In this document: piece by piece, positions 1 through 11,390 of the stretch
Position numbering within the stretch: the stretch's first letter is position 1
Layout of the letters: each line of letters starts with the position of its first letter
Program-made: the position numbers and the translations under genes
Assembly: GCA_900155495.1 (NCBI GenBank)
Contig: FTLJ01000088.1
Location: 52,770-116,769 of the forward strand
Direction of reading: 5' to 3'
DNA: 64,000 bases
Origin: Porogramme epimiltina
Lineage: Eukaryota; Basidiomycota; Agaricomycetes; Polyporales; Polyporaceae
Notes under the pieces: model-generated
What the model saw: only the letters and a program-made list of their open reading frames with translations
The model's database searches: none
Told to the model about the DNA's origin: nothing

Positions 1-275
1 GCGTGCTCGGGTACCGCGCGATGGTCGCGGAGGGGCGCGATCGCCGCGTGCTGTTCCGTATGGTCGAGGAGTGGGTGCGCGACCCGAAGAAGCTGCACAG
101 GAATTATACGGTCGAGTATATCCGGCTGACGTTCCTCGCTGCCGCGGGGGGCCTGCCCGAGGCTGAGGCTGAGGCTGCAGGCAACCCCAATCGAACAAGG
201 CAGTGGTGGACGCCCTTCGCCTTCGGCGTCGCTGTTGCCATTCTGGTCTGCAAGTTATGGACTAGGTGGTGAACT
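1..275 (+). CDS. 3' end of a tail-anchored protein (partial)
   Basis: The reading frame is open from the left edge and ends in a stop just before position 276, so only about the last 90 residues are seen. They contain a charged stretch (VEEWVRDPKKLHRNYTVEY), a short Ala/Glu-rich linker, and a single hydrophobic segment (PFAFGVAVAILVCKLW) followed by TRW at the extreme C-terminus. That layout is what a tail-anchored membrane protein shows, with the bulk in the cytosol and a C-terminal helix in the ER or mitochondrial outer membrane. The family is not recognised; the upstream part lies outside the window. The frame is open by codon use (GC-rich third positions), which supports a real exon. Confidence 0.6.
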
Positions 276-636
276 TCACCAACGCGTCCCCTGGGCCTTT
301 CGCTCGTCAAAAGTGCCCGTAGACGGCTTTCGTCATGGGTATCCCTCTCGATCGAAACAGATGATAACGTATATACTATCAGTATTACACAGACCGTTCC
401 TATGCAGCCACACTACAGTACATATCAACCTCTGAGTTCATACATTTCAAAGCACGGAGCGCTAGCACTCGGGGAGTGATCCTGCACGGAATGCATGTTG
501 TTCCTAAGTAGATAGAGTAACGGCAGCGGCGATCAACGGCACTAATGCCATGCAGAACAAAACGAGAGATAGAAAAAAACTCAATCACGAACATACCGCC
601 ACTACCCCAAGACTCGCGATGAGGACCGGCCCAGCC
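276..636. other. intergenic, convergent 3' ends
   Basis: About 360 bases between the 3' ends of a plus-strand and a minus-strand gene. AT content is higher than in the flanking exons. Only short, unconvincing frames are present. It probably holds the two 3' UTRs. Confidence 0.5.
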
Positions 637-1722
637 TCAAAACACCTTCTCCATCTGGTCCAGCCGCATCTCCTCGACAAGCTTCCGCGTCGCGTACCTC
701 CAGCCCTGCGGGATGGGCATCTCGAAGCGCTGCTTGAGTTCGGTGGTGGTAAGCGGCTTCGGGAGGCGATAGAGCTCGACGACGGGGTAGCCGTACTTGG
801 ACTGCTTGAGCCCCTTGTCGAAGTCGTCGTTGCCGATCCCGGAGGGGTCGCACACTTGGCCAGGGGTCTTAGGCCGAGTGGTTGTCATGACATATCTAGG
901 GGAGATATGAAGATAAGCAAAGTTCTGCTGGGATAACAGCAGAGCTCTAGGGGCTGGAGAGGAGAAATGTTAAGGAAGGGGATAAGGGAGGTAAATGGGT
1001 GAATCCACGATGAAAGACGCGTCGAGGATGCGCGAACGCGTCTCGTCCAGCCCGCTGGCTACCATGGAAACTACGCGAAAAATGACGCGTCGCCCATGGC
1101 TCGCAGACACGGCAAGACGCGTGAAAAGGACGCGACTGAGCACGGAACAGGAGGGTACGTACGTGATTGCAGACGTCGGTGCCGTCTCGTACAGCCAAAG
1201 CCGCGCGACGCTCTCCTTCAGCTTGTACTTCCGGTACTCATGGTTCTTCTTGCCCTCTGCAATGAGCTTCGTGAACTCGGGCTTGATGGTGAGTAGCACG
1301 TCCGTTGTAGCGCGTCCCTCTGCATCGAACGCGGGTTTTGCAGCATGCTTTGGTGCCCTTGGCTTCGCTCTTGGCTTGTCTTTCTCGCTGACAGTAAAGA
1401 GAGTTTCGGGCGAGGAGTCCGAGGATAGAGAAGACAGTGAAGAAATCGAGGACAGTGAGGAGGACGAAGAAGAGGGGAAGGTGTCTGCCGGAGAGGATGA
1501 GAGGCTGGGAGACGTAGGTGGGGAGGCCTCGTCAAGTGCGGGCCTAGGCTTGGGTTTCGCGAATCCAAAGAGCGTCGTCTGACGCAACGTTTTTGGCGTC
1601 CTCTCCGCGGGCATTCTGAGACGAGAGAGGGAGGGAGATACGGACACCGGCACGCCCGAGTCGGTGGAGGTGGAAGCTGCGAATAGGCGCCCGCATTGCC
1701 CTGCCAGCTCTGCTACGGCCAT
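637..1722 (-). CDS. ASCH/PUA-like domain protein with partial PIP-box
   Basis: Two exons: 1722-1163 and 895-637, joined by a 267-nt intron (donor GTACGT after ATCAC, acceptor CTAG before ATATG). The join is in frame and gives 272 residues. The N-terminal half is Ser/Pro-rich and disordered, with QTTLFGFAK near residue 50, which resembles a PCNA-interacting peptide but has A in place of the second aromatic residue. From about residue 150 the sequence has the ASCH/PUA-like pattern (LLTIKPEFTKLIAEGKK.HEYRKY, then LWLYET), continuing across the intron with ITYV and the GIGNDDFDKGL..SKYGYPV block. ASCH folds are RNA- or nucleotide-binding beta-barrels. A role at DNA replication or repair is only inferred from the PIP-like motif. 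The start ATG is 123 bp from the divergent neighbour. Reading through the intron would give a 250-residue frame with an implausible tail. Confidence 0.75.
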
Positions 1723-1845
1723 GGGCGTCTCCTGCTTTCCACAATGATGTCATGTCCGTTTCTCCACCACGACACCCTCACTGGGGTATATAGACTGGGA
1801 GGAGGATTTTGATGCCCCACATCACTCTTCTACTCCGGCACTACC
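1723..1845. promoter_or_regulatory. divergent promoter with TATA box
   Basis: A 123-bp gap separates two divergent start codons. TATATAG at 1787-1793 lies 53 bp before the ATG of the plus-strand gene, a usual distance for a basidiomycete TATA box. No TATA box is evident for the minus-strand gene. Confidence 0.5.
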
Positions 1846-2561
1846 ATGTCTACCAGCGAGAAACGACCCACCACCACGGCTGTTCCCCTTGAAGGCGAGC
1901 ACACAACCATCGACTCGCCTGACAGGCCGACGATCAACTTCCATCCTACACTCCCCTCAGACACCGTCGCCCCAACGGAGGTGTCCACGCCTCCTCAGCA
2001 AGGTGAGTTGCCACCGAGTTTCGGTATATACAAAAACCAAGCAGAGATGCTACAGCAGCTACGCAGCCCGGTGCGGGGGGTGTGCAGCATACGCAGGTCG
2101 TCGTGCAGCCACCTCAACCTACCTTCAACCAGAAAGTAGTCGGTGAGTCGCCTCATTACACGAGAGCACTCGGAGGTCACTCATCACCTCTCATGCTCTA
2201 GGATATGCCAAGGTAAGGGCAATGCAGAAGGTTCCTGCGATGCAACGGCGAGCTCACCTGTGTACATTTCGCCACGATCGATACAGGAGATCCGCGGAAC
2301 GGTGCGCAACCCTTTACTTTCTTCACCCGTGGGCAGTCCCGGAACGTTTAACTCATACTGCTCCATAGATCCTGCATAAGGTGAGCCCATGCTGCCCCGT
2401 TTGGAGGATAGCTCCGTCGTCTGTTCTGACAGTATGGTCTTGACGACCAGCCCGAGACGAAAGAACTTGGAGGGCGCATCCGCAAGGGCGAGGAGCCATG
2501 GCCTCCTTCACCCGAGAAGGCGACGGGAGGAAGTTTCCCCCCTGATGATCCGTCTCAGTGA
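1846..2561 (+). CDS. small conserved basidiomycete protein, micro-exon gene
   Basis: Spliced from six exons: 1846-2002, about 2056-2142, 2202-2212 (11 nt), 2287-2301 (15 nt), 2369-2380 (12 nt) and 2433-2561. All joins use GT-AG and keep phase, giving about 136 residues. The N-terminus is Thr/Pro-rich and disordered, followed by a Gln/Val-rich stretch. The C-terminal part reads GYAK-EIRGT-ILHK-YGLDDQPETKELG then RIRKGEEP, a short charged helix-forming motif of the kind seen in small fungal proteins that vaguely recall CsbD-type stress proteins (inference, weak). The three micro-exons encode exactly the most motif-like residues. Function unknown. A TATA box lies 53 bp upstream of the ATG. Confidence 0.7.
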
Positions 2562-3080
2562 TCTGCGCGATCGTCGACGTACCGGAATGTCAATCCCGCT
2601 GTCTTAAGTAGTAGAATATTGTAACAGTAATGTATTCAAACATGTGTTTTTAACCCCCGCCTTCTCCGGTTACATGGGTAAAGAGAGTGCAGTGCCATCG
2701 ACAGAGAAGAGCCTCACTATTAAAATGTAGCATACAGTTCGATTGGAAGGAGGAACATACGAACGAGACACGCCGAACCCCAATGTCCACACGCCGGGTG
2801 TTGTTCAACTGTAGACTCTCGTTCTACGCTTCAAGAAGTTCAAGTACCGCCGGACATCCACATTGAGGATGTACAGAGCCCCATGAGGGGATGCGCTTTT
2901 CTTCTCCCAACAATTCATCCTCTTATCACAGGGGCGGACGTGCGGGTCTAGGAGGCGTGCCCTTGTGGAGGGCGCGCGGCTCATCAACGCACGCCCCATG
3001 CACGCCCGCGTGCGACTTGCCGCAGGGGACGCGAGTCGAGTGCCTTCGGCGAAGTGCTGAACGCCGCCGACTCGCGCCCT
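2562..3080. other. intergenic, convergent
   Basis: About 520 bases between convergent 3' ends. Only short overlapping frames without recognisable content are present; nothing further is seen. Confidence 0.5.
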
Positions 3081-4522
3081 CTACGGCATATCGATGTAGA
3101 TCGGCGCGTAGAGCGGTGCGTAGGATGTGTCAACGGGCGCAGGGCCTTTCCGCAGCATGACGTTGGCATGCTGGAGAGGAGCCAAGGCTGAGACATTGGA
3201 GGGAGGATTGTGGTCGACCAACCCGGTGAAGGGCGAACGTGAGGGAACGGGCTGCTCTAAGCCTCGCGAGAAGATCGGCAGCTCTTGTGGGCTGGAATGA
3301 TCCCGTAAGAGGCTGATGTCCCCCATTGACCCGGAGGGGAGGGCTTCAGCGAAGCTCGACGTGTTTTGGTGGTTCGCAAAGCCGTGTGTCGGACCAAAAT
3401 GCGAACGAAAATCGAAATTGGAGGAACATAGGTCGGGAAAGCTTGATGAAGGGTTCGCGAACGCGCCCATTGCGTCCGGAATTGCGTTGAGCATGGCCGA
3501 ATGGGTGTGAAACGGAACGCACGTCACGTTGAAGTCGCCTTCCGCGAACATTGGGTCGAACGGTTGCAATAGAGGGTCCACGATGGGTCCCGGAAAGCCG
3601 TTCGCCGTCGGGGCGGACATAGTGTCCTGAAACGGCTGGAAAGCATATGGCGTGGTTCCGCACCACACGTCCTGGTCATGGAGAGCGTTCGGGACAGAGG
3701 TATAGGAAGGCCCGGGGACAGATACTTGTGCCTGAACTTGCGGGAACGGCTCGTAGAACGCGCTATTCGCAGGTCCTCCGGGAGGTACCTTGGGGGAGTG
3801 GGAATGACGGAGCAAGGATGACATCCGACGCGTGAGTTTTCACGACCGAACGTTTGAAGCCGAAGATGCGCACCGCTGGCTTGGACCCCTCGATAGCTGT
3901 CTCCCATGCACCCATGACCATGCCTACATCCCTGTACTCGAGATTTTGTGAAGGGGTGCGCGTGTTTGTGAGTGTAAGGGTGCTGTCGCATTCGGCGCCC
4001 TTTTTCCCTTCGGTTTTGAGGTTTTGGTCAGGACCGAGGCCGTATTTCCTGTCCACGGATTCTCGGAGCTCTTCGCTGATCATTTGGAATACGAGCTGAC
4101 TGGCGGTAGCATTTGAAATGTCACCTTCTCGGGCCCAACAGAGGATGTCGAATACCGTTGGATTCGGTGTTTGTGTGAGACGACGGCGAATATACTCTGA
4201 AAGAAAAGAAGCCACGCCGCGCAGAAAGCGAGTTGTTCAGTAAGAGTAGACGTCAAAATTCACAGAAGCCAGGTTTACCTCGAGTCTGAATACCGTTTTT
4301 CGTTTTACGAAGGCCGAGCTCATGTTCTTTCCGAAGACACCAATTGGCGAGGCTATGTTCGTCGTATTTCTCGCATCCTGGGTATTTCGTGATGTCCTTA
4401 AGTGCTTCTTCTCTTTCTTCCTTAGTGGGTGCCCGTCCTTGAGAGAACAACGCTGGAATGGACGCGTCATCATCGAGAACACAACCGTAGCGACGAAGCC
4501 ACTCTCTGAAGATGCTGCTCAA
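3081..4522 (-). CDS. putative homeodomain-like transcription factor (tentative)
   Basis: At least three exons: about 4522-4279, 4196-3844 and 3788-3081, with phases that agree (introns 4280-4195 and 3789-3843). The first exon has REEALKDITKYPGC..YDE followed by LANWCLRKEHELG, which resembles a loop-extended homeodomain with the invariant Trp of helix 3. The Asn expected three residues later is not there, so DNA binding is unproven. The middle exon is helical; the last exon is Pro/Ser/Phe-rich low complexity, as in activation domains. The 5' end is unresolved: the frame closes upstream of 4522. A further exon with an ATG at 4606 and a 36-nt intron, or a longer frame with LLWRAIRLEDVG, may supply the start. 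It could equally be a lineage-specific protein of other function. Confidence 0.4.
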
Positions 4523-4606
4523 ATGCTACCGCGACTCACCTTCTCTGCGTCGCCTCGCACCACCCGTAACGCTGATCCTACATCTTCTAGACGTATTGCT
4601 CGCCAT

Positions 4607-5690
4607 AATAGAGGATGTGGGGGGTATATCCGTGAAACTGGGGAGTTGGGGTCAATTTGAACCGGAGGGCGCAGTTGGAACGGGAGAACCGATGTTAGGC
4701 GCCCTAAGAAACACGGTTGAGTGTCAACATCGTCACCAAACGGGGCTCCCCGCCTCCCATTTACTACCTTTTTTCCACGTATCTCTGCGCCGCCCGCGTA
4801 CACTCCGGCTGTAACGCTCTGCAAATCGCCTTAGTTCTGTGAGGAATGGGCGTACAATATCGAGACGTCGTACGCCCACTTGTCACCCCGTTCGTAGGTG
4901 CATTACGACACTGCCAGCGGGCGCAAGAGTCATGAGTGTCGCTGCCCCCGCTCCGTGTAACGTTTCACTTCCTATCCTTTAGCAAGCGACAACCACAACA
5001 AATATCCGAGGTGTATATGGGGTTTAGTTCAAAACGCTGAGAAGGGGGACAAACAGGGCACAGGCGGTGGCGAGGTTGTATAGGATTGATTGGTGAGTGT
5101 ACTGGCTCGACCGCATTGAACTTCTCACCTCAACGCGTGCTTGTTTTGATCAGAATAGCCCTACATGCGGAGCTGTGGAAGCTGTTGATTAGCTACTGAG
5201 GAAAAATATCCAGACGACCATACGCATACAAATACACACTTCTTGAAACTCCCTATAGTCTTTGATGATGAACGCGTCACGCAACGGATTCGAGCTTCCT
5301 CGTCGTCTGCGGGACCCGCGAACAATTTCGATCGCACCAAACTACTAGGAGGGTCTCACTCCGACACCGGAACCTTCTCCCTTTGGAGATCATTGGGGCC
5401 GAGACTGGGAATCTCGGAACGATCGACAACGACGGAAACCTGAATGCATGGTGGCTATGCAAGTGAGCATATCGTATCCGTGCACCATCCTGGAAAGCAT
5501 CACCTCGACCCCTCGCGCGGAGTATGAAATCTGGACCGTGGGCCACCCTGCCATCTACATTGCCGCCGGTGTCACCATCCCCATGTTCTGACACGATAGT
5601 AAACTGGCCCGTTAGAACAGGCCAGGGTTCCGGGAGGCGACTGGACTGTGGAAGGATGACATCACGGGATTCATCGGGCGGATGAGTCAA
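4607..5690. other. gene-poor stretch, unresolved frames
   Basis: No convincing gene. Frames on both strands between about 5240 and 5690 are short and disagree with one another. One plus-strand segment reads EIIGAETGNLGTIDNDGN then NAWWLCK before a possible GTGAGC donor near 5464, which could be a gene relic. Nothing can be assigned to a family. Confidence 0.35.
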
Positions 5691-5729
5691 GTATAGTTCC
5701 AGATTACCTCATCCACAGAATGCGCTCAT

Positions 5730-6300
5730 GTCACAAATGCTGTTACCTAGGAAAGTTTTGCAGGCCCCTGGGGTCAGAACATAAGCTCACCAGTGCTGGC
5801 AACAGTACAGGTGACCTTAGGTACTGACCTGGACCAGCTTCATGGTGGAAATCAAGTCTGTGTGGCATAAGCATTAGGCCAATGGGTGTCAAGTACAGTC
5901 AAACAAACATACATGAGAAAAATCCTGCAGATCAGTGGGAGTGGCACAAGGACAATGGTGCCAAACATTGAACCATGCACATAAACACTCTGTCATGCAA
6001 TCACAACCAGGTGAGTAACATCCAGACAACATGAACATGAACAAATGGACTAAGGAGAATGCAGTCTATAGGACTACTAGCTTTGAAGAAATATGCCAGT
6101 CCCACCTGCCATTACATACAAGCAACTCCAGCAGGCACCTCCCTGGTCGCAGCATTCCCGGGCCGCTGGGTGTTTTGCAATGCAGCTACACCACTTCCTA
6201 CCAGCATAGAGGGTGCTAGCACATCTTCAAAGATGATGAGCCAGCACCCAACCATACTGCACCTACCCCAACCATATGAGGCCAGGAATGACTGATCACA
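5730..6300. repeat. CpG-depleted relic, possibly a methylated transposon remnant
   Basis: In roughly 570 bases only about three CpG dinucleotides are seen, and these sit together near 6147-6163, while TpG and CpA are common. Flanking DNA is rich in CpG. Cytosine methylation followed by deamination, as acts on fungal repeats, would produce this bias. No transposase or reverse transcriptase frame and no terminal repeats are visible. Confidence 0.45.
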
Positions 6301-6680
6301 GTCGCAATGGGGCCATGATGACCACGCCTGGCACGGCCTCGATGAGGCTTGCAACAGCTGTGATGACATCCGCAATGACCACCTCCAGCACACACTAGGA
6401 CCATCCTTGACTGTGAAGGAGTCCACAGTGAAGCCCACGACGATTGCAGTCACAGTCGCAATGAAGCCAGCAATAATCACGCCGGCGCGCGACAAGGCCA
6501 CCGCGATGATGACGACTCGGAAAGCCACGAGACTCGCGAACACCGCTGCTGCGACTACGATAACCACGCCCGACACCGGCGAAGACCACGCCTGGTAAGA
6601 CCGTGACCACCGCCGGCGGCAGGATCGTGACCACCGCCGACGGTATGTCCACCATTGCCGCAGTCACGGTGCGGCAGAAT
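6301..6680. repeat. low-complexity GTGACCACCGCC-like repeats
   Basis: Degenerate short repeats based on GTGACCACCGCCG and GCAGTCACAGTCGCAATG. Frames on either strand are Thr/Ala/Val-rich only because of the repeat. No gene can be supported. Confidence 0.4.
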
Positions 6681-7173
6681 CCAGAACCCCCAAGCCAAGA
6701 GAAATCTGTGCATAGGACTCACTTTTTACTGTAAAACCATGCCTGCCCTTTGACTTGTGTGCGCGTTGGCCTAAATTGACACCTTGCAGCAATCCGGTGG
6801 TAGTTGTTGATGTGCGTTCGAGCAATTTGCATGCGTTGCGGTGCGGTCAGGGGGAGGCCTCGGTTGTGCGGCAAACTCGATTTGGAAGGTGTGGGCGCTT
6901 ATTGGAGACGGAGAGGGCATCGTCGTAGCCCTCGGCGTCGAGGAATGCCGTACAGTTACGTGCTTGCTCGGGGCTGGTTCGCGCTCGCATGTTGTGCAAG
7001 AAAGGAAGCGTGAATTCTACTCGTGTGCTACGAGGACAAGATGTATCTAGATGGTGCACCGAACGCCGGCTCCGGAAGAGAACCATAGCGGGCGAACGGG
7101 TGTCCTAACGCCCGAAAAGCTACCAAGAGATCGGAGCAGAGCTACAACGTAGTCTAACCCTGGGCGACCGCCG
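6681..7173. other. intergenic
   Basis: Nothing recognisable upstream of the 3' end of the queuosine-salvage gene; it probably includes that gene's 3' UTR. Confidence 0.4.
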
Positions 7174-8979
7174 TCAGTACCAGATCGAGCGCGTGCGGTG
7201 AGTGGGAAGCATTTCCGCAGTCTCTATCCCCACGACGCCCTCCGGCTGGCCCTCGACGCGCTTCGCGAGGTCCCAGAGGTAAAAGTCGATGAGCACGCTG
7301 CTCACGGCCTCCTCCGCCCGGCCCTCCGCGTCCGCCGCTTCCGTTTGCCGGACCTCCGAGCGGGCCTCCTGCTCGACAATCGCGACGATCTCGCGCCGGA
7401 CACGCTCGACCGCGACGATGCTCGCCGCGCGCACGGCGAGCTCAGCAGTGCTGCCTGACGGGAAGGGCGCGCGGGCACGGAGGGCGTCCACGATCGTGGG
7501 CGGGTAGTCGAGAATGCGGAGGTGGTGCAGGATCTGGGGGACGCGGTAGTCGGCGAACATCGTGAGCGCGTGGATCGCCGCGCCCGCGGGAAAGAGCGGG
7601 TGCGGCGTCGGCGGGGTCGTGTCGGCGGGGTAGAAGGCGGCCCAGGTCTCTGCGACGAGGATTTGTGCCCGTTTCCAGATGTATACTGGAAGTGGAGGGG
7701 GGGCGGATGAGTATGTGGGGGAGAATGGGCTCGCGGATCGAGGCTCGTACCTCGCCGGCCGTTGAATATGTGCTCGTCGCGGAAGGAGGGGAAGGTCTCC
7801 GTCACCATCTCGACGAGCTGCAGCGCGGTGCCACGATCGTTGTACCGCTGGCGGAAGGATTGGAAGAGGCCGTAGAACGAGCCTCCAAAGTTCTAGCAAA
7901 TGTCAAAACACATGAGGGACAGAGCAGCGAGTCTGATGAAACCCCATACGTTACATAAGATCCCGCCAACTTCCCGAAGGATGCTGATACGTTCGCGAAG
8001 TAAAGGGGCGGGCTCCGAACACTGTTCCGCGGGTCGGAAAATGTGTTCTATGAGGGAGTCTGGGCAGTGCTGGGGAGACGAGTAGAATTCGGGGTCGGTA
8101 ATGGGGATGCCTTCTTCGAGTGCTGTTGTCCGGACCGTAAGTACGATGAACGTGGAGGCGGCGCTCGTCCGACGAGGTTTCAATCGGCACTGCTACCCTC
8201 TGGTGCACAGTATGACTTCAGGATCGCGGGTGGCGCATGGGACACTGGGCTAGGGATATGAGCGACGTGACGGAGAGCAATTACTCTCCACCGCGCCGTT
8301 CGAGGATTTACAGCGTTGGGGAGGCTGCAGTGGCTAATCCACATGTAGCTGGGGTGGCAATAAAGGAAGTTGACGGCTTACCTCGGTCCACCGCGGCAAC
8401 GAGCGACCAATATCCCGTGTGCGCTTTCCTCCTCTCACTACCCCAGCCCTCTCGCCATTCCACCCCGTACCGCTCTGACGTCCCTTCTAGCTCTGACCAA
8501 AAGCTGAAGTTGAGAGACGAGATGAAGAATATCCAATTCAGGCAGTCGTGTGTTGATACGTTGGACCACGAGAACGGTTCTTCTGGGCAGATATGGAGCG
8601 GATGGGTGCGCCATGTGCGCGGCACATAAGCTTCGCGCTGCATTTGCGCATGTATCTATTTGATCGGGGAACCTATAATGAAGGGTGATGCTTCCTGATA
8701 AAGGGAATTTCACGCACATATTTCGCAGCGGAAACGATACCCTCGTCGTTTAAGCCTACCAGGCCGGTCTCCTAACCATCGACATTCGATTAGAACATGA
8801 GTGCCATGACGGGTGAGGAAAAAACGAACCTCCACGACCCACCCCGACGTTTTAAGGACGGGATTGACTCCATCTGGAAGGATTTCTCCGAAAGCACTGG
8901 GCTTCCTGGTGTGTAGTTTTCTGCTTTGCTCCAAGGGAACCGTGTGTGGGGGGAGCGCGGGGGCAACTGCGACCGTCAT
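7174..8979 (-). CDS. QNG1: queuosine 5'-phosphate N-glycosylase/hydrolase (DUF2419, QNG1-like)
   Basis: Six exons: 8979-8830, 8771-8718, 8637-8382, 8122-7950, 7892-7751 and 7685-7174. All junctions are GT-AG and in phase, total 428 residues. Family landmarks occur in order: THPLHICPEE, LNWIFFISSLNFSFWSE, GYWSLVAAVDR, ALEEGIPITDPEFY, FGGSFYGLFQ, ETFPSFRDE, WKRAQILVAETWA, FADYRVPQILHHL and LIDFYLWDLAK. Known members release queuine from queuosine 5'-monophosphate so that eukaryotes, which cannot make queuine, can salvage it for tRNA modification. The acidic Asp in LIDFYLWD and the FADYRVPQ block are the usual active-site regions. An Ala/Glu-rich insertion before SSVLIDFYL makes it longer than the animal enzyme. 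It is divergent from CCT8. Confidence 0.93.
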
Positions 8980-9290
8980 GGCACGCTCAGAGTGAGGGTG
9001 AAGGGGCGTAGAAGAGGAACGGCGAAAAGGGGAAGCAGAGACCCTGAAACCATCGTGGCCGGTGTGGCGGGAGTGATCGAGAGACCGCGGGACTCGAAGG
9101 TGTGGAAAGGCCCGGGGGCGAAAGATTAAGACCTTCATTGCTATTGCTCCTCCCCCGTGGTTAGGGTTTATTTATCTAATTGGCGCTAAGATCCTCCGCG
9201 AAATAATCGCCGCGCGTGCCCTTCAAGCTTTCCTTACCCTCGGCCTGGTCGCTACTACTTTCCTCCTCCCGCTCGTTTCACGATCCCGCG
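8980..9290. promoter_or_regulatory. divergent promoter of QNG1-like and CCT8 genes
   Basis: Only 311 bp separate the two start codons. No clear TATA box; pyrimidine-rich tracts (TTTCCTCCTCCCGCTCG) precede the CCT8 ATG, as in many fungal housekeeping promoters. Confidence 0.55.
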
Positions 9291-11390
9291 ATGTCTCTCA
9301 AGGTACCGAAGGCGCAAAATCTCCAGCTCTTCAAGGACGGATACAAGGTCCGCCCCCATCCCATCGAACGGAGGGCGTGCATATACTGAGACTTGACGCG
9401 TCCGTGTAGCATCTGTCCGGACTTGAGGATGCCGTCCTACGCAACATCCAGGCCGTCGCGGAACTCTCAGATCTTGTTAGGACAAGTTTCGGCCCCAATG
9501 GTGCGTGCTCTTCCGGGATAACGCTGTGAATGAGAGGATTGAATTGGGGGCACGTTCGGACAGGGAGGAACAAGCTTGTGATCAACCACTTGGGCAGACT
9601 TTTCGTCACGTCCGATGCTGCGACGATCATTCGCGAAATCGAGGTCGTGCACCCCGCTGCGAAGCTGTTGGTTATGGCGTCACAAGCGCAGGAGTCTGAG
9701 GTACGCGTTTCTCTCGCTCGTAGTTGTGCCTGATTGGATTAACTTTCTTTAGATGGGCGACGCGACCAACACTGTCATGATTCTTGCGGGAGAAATGCTC
9801 AAGAAGGCGGAGCACCTCCTTATAATGGGCCTGCACCCTAGCGAAATCATCAAGGGCTACGAGCTCGCCTCCGTAAAGGCTCTTGCTGAGCTTGACAGTA
9901 CGCAATCTATCCAAGTCTTCGTGCTCGTATTCATGACTGCTCTTCAGACCTCTCAACATCGTCCCTGCCATCACCACTCACACAAGAGACCCTTGCCACT
10001 GCCCTCAAGCCTGCCATCGCGTCAAAACAGTACGGCTACGAGGATCAGCTCGCGAGTCTCGTCGCGGAAGCGTCACTAGCCGTCATGCCCCCAAATCCCA
10101 AAAACTTCAACGTCGACAACGTCCGCGTAGTGAAGATCATGGGTGGTAGCCTGTCCGGGAGCAAGGTTGTGCGCGGGATGGTCTTCGGCAGGGAACCAGA
10201 AGGTCAGTGAGCTTGTTTTGATCAGCGCGTAGACCGATTCTTATTGGGTATGGTAGGTATCGTGAAGAAACTGCAGAAGGGGAAGGTGGCTGTCTTCACG
10301 TGCGGTCTTGATATCGCGCAGACGGAGACCAAGGGGACGGTGCTGCTCAAGAGTGCTGAGGAGATGCTCAACTTCACGCGGGGTGAGGAGCAGCAGCTAG
10401 AAAAGGTTCGTGCGTATTTCCTCCGACATTTCTGCGTCCTTCATGCTTCGCCCTGCTCTAGATCTTCCAAGAGATCGCAGATTCTGGTGTGAAGGTCATC
10501 ATCGCGGGTTCTTCTGTCGGCGAGCTCGCGCTGCACTACCTGAACCGGATGAACATCGCCGTGCTCAAGGTGCTCTCCAAGTTCGACCTCCGCCGCCTCT
10601 GCCGCGTCGTCAACGCCACGCCGCTCGCGCGCATGGGCGCACCGACCGCCGAGGAGGCGGGCTTCGTCGACGTCTTCGAGTGCATCGAGATCGGCGGCGA
10701 CCGCGTCACCGTCCTCCGCCAGATCGCCGAGGGCGACGCCGACTACGTCGCGCCCTCGTCCGCCACAGACCCCAGCACGCGCTCGGAGAAGACGCGCACG
10801 GCGACGGTCGTGCTGCGCGGCGCGACGCAGAACCGGCTCGACGACCTCGAGCGCGCGGTCGACGACGGCGTGAACGTGATCAAGGCGCTCATCAAGGACC
10901 CGCGGCTCGTGCCCGGCGCGGGCGCGACGGAGCTCGAGCTCGCGAAGCGCGTCGAGGCGTACGGCGGCGGGCTCAAGGGCCTCGCGCAGCACGCGGTCAA
11001 GCGGTGGGCGCAGGCGCTCGAGGTCGTGCCCCGCACGCTCGCGGAGAACGCGCTCGGCGGCGCGGAGGGCAACGAGGTCGTCAGCCGGCTGTACGCGAAG
11101 CACGAGGGCAAGGAGGGCGCGGTGTGGGGCGTCGATGTTGAGGTGCGTGTCTCTCTGCTAGATGTGGGGGCTATGGCGCTGATGCGTTGTCGTGGGGGAA
11201 GGCGGAGACGGACGGCACACTCTCAGCGACGGAGCACCAGCTCCTGGACTCGCTCGCGGCGAAGCAGTGGGCGATCAAACTGGCGACCGAGGCGGCGACG
11301 TCTGTGCTCAGCGTGGACAGCATCATCATGAGCCGACCGGCGGGCGGGCCCAAGATACCTCAGCAGGCAGGCAACTGGGACGAGGATTAG
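9291..11390 (+). CDS. CCT8: T-complex chaperonin (TRiC/CCT) theta subunit
   Basis: Eight exons: 9291-9347, 9410-9500, 9564-9700, 9753-9897, 9948-10202, 10257-10405, 10462-11142 and 11202-11390. All phases agree, giving 567 residues. The protein starts MSLKVPKAQNLQLFKDGYK and has the theta-type N-terminus, the P-loop RTSFGPNGRNK, then MGDATNTV with the conserved GD[GA]T-type ATPase block, VVHPAAKLLVMASQAQE, IMGGSLSGSKVVRGMVF in the apical domain, and the C-terminal PGAGATELEL and MSRPAGGPKIPQQAGNWDED. It is one of eight subunits of the cytosolic double-ring chaperonin that folds actin, tubulin and WD40 proteins. The large GC-rich seventh exon produces long shadow frames on both strands that are not genes. 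Confidence 0.98.

Noticed and set aside
970..1162. C-terminal extension of the ASCH protein read through the intron
   Set aside because: The read-through peptide ends in a non-conserved tail, while splicing to 895 restores the family block GIGNDDFD.
10410..11141. Long plus- and minus-strand frames (220-243 residues) inside CCT8
   Set aside because: They are Arg/Ala-rich shadows of the GC-rich CCT8 exon; the CCT8 frame explains the region fully.
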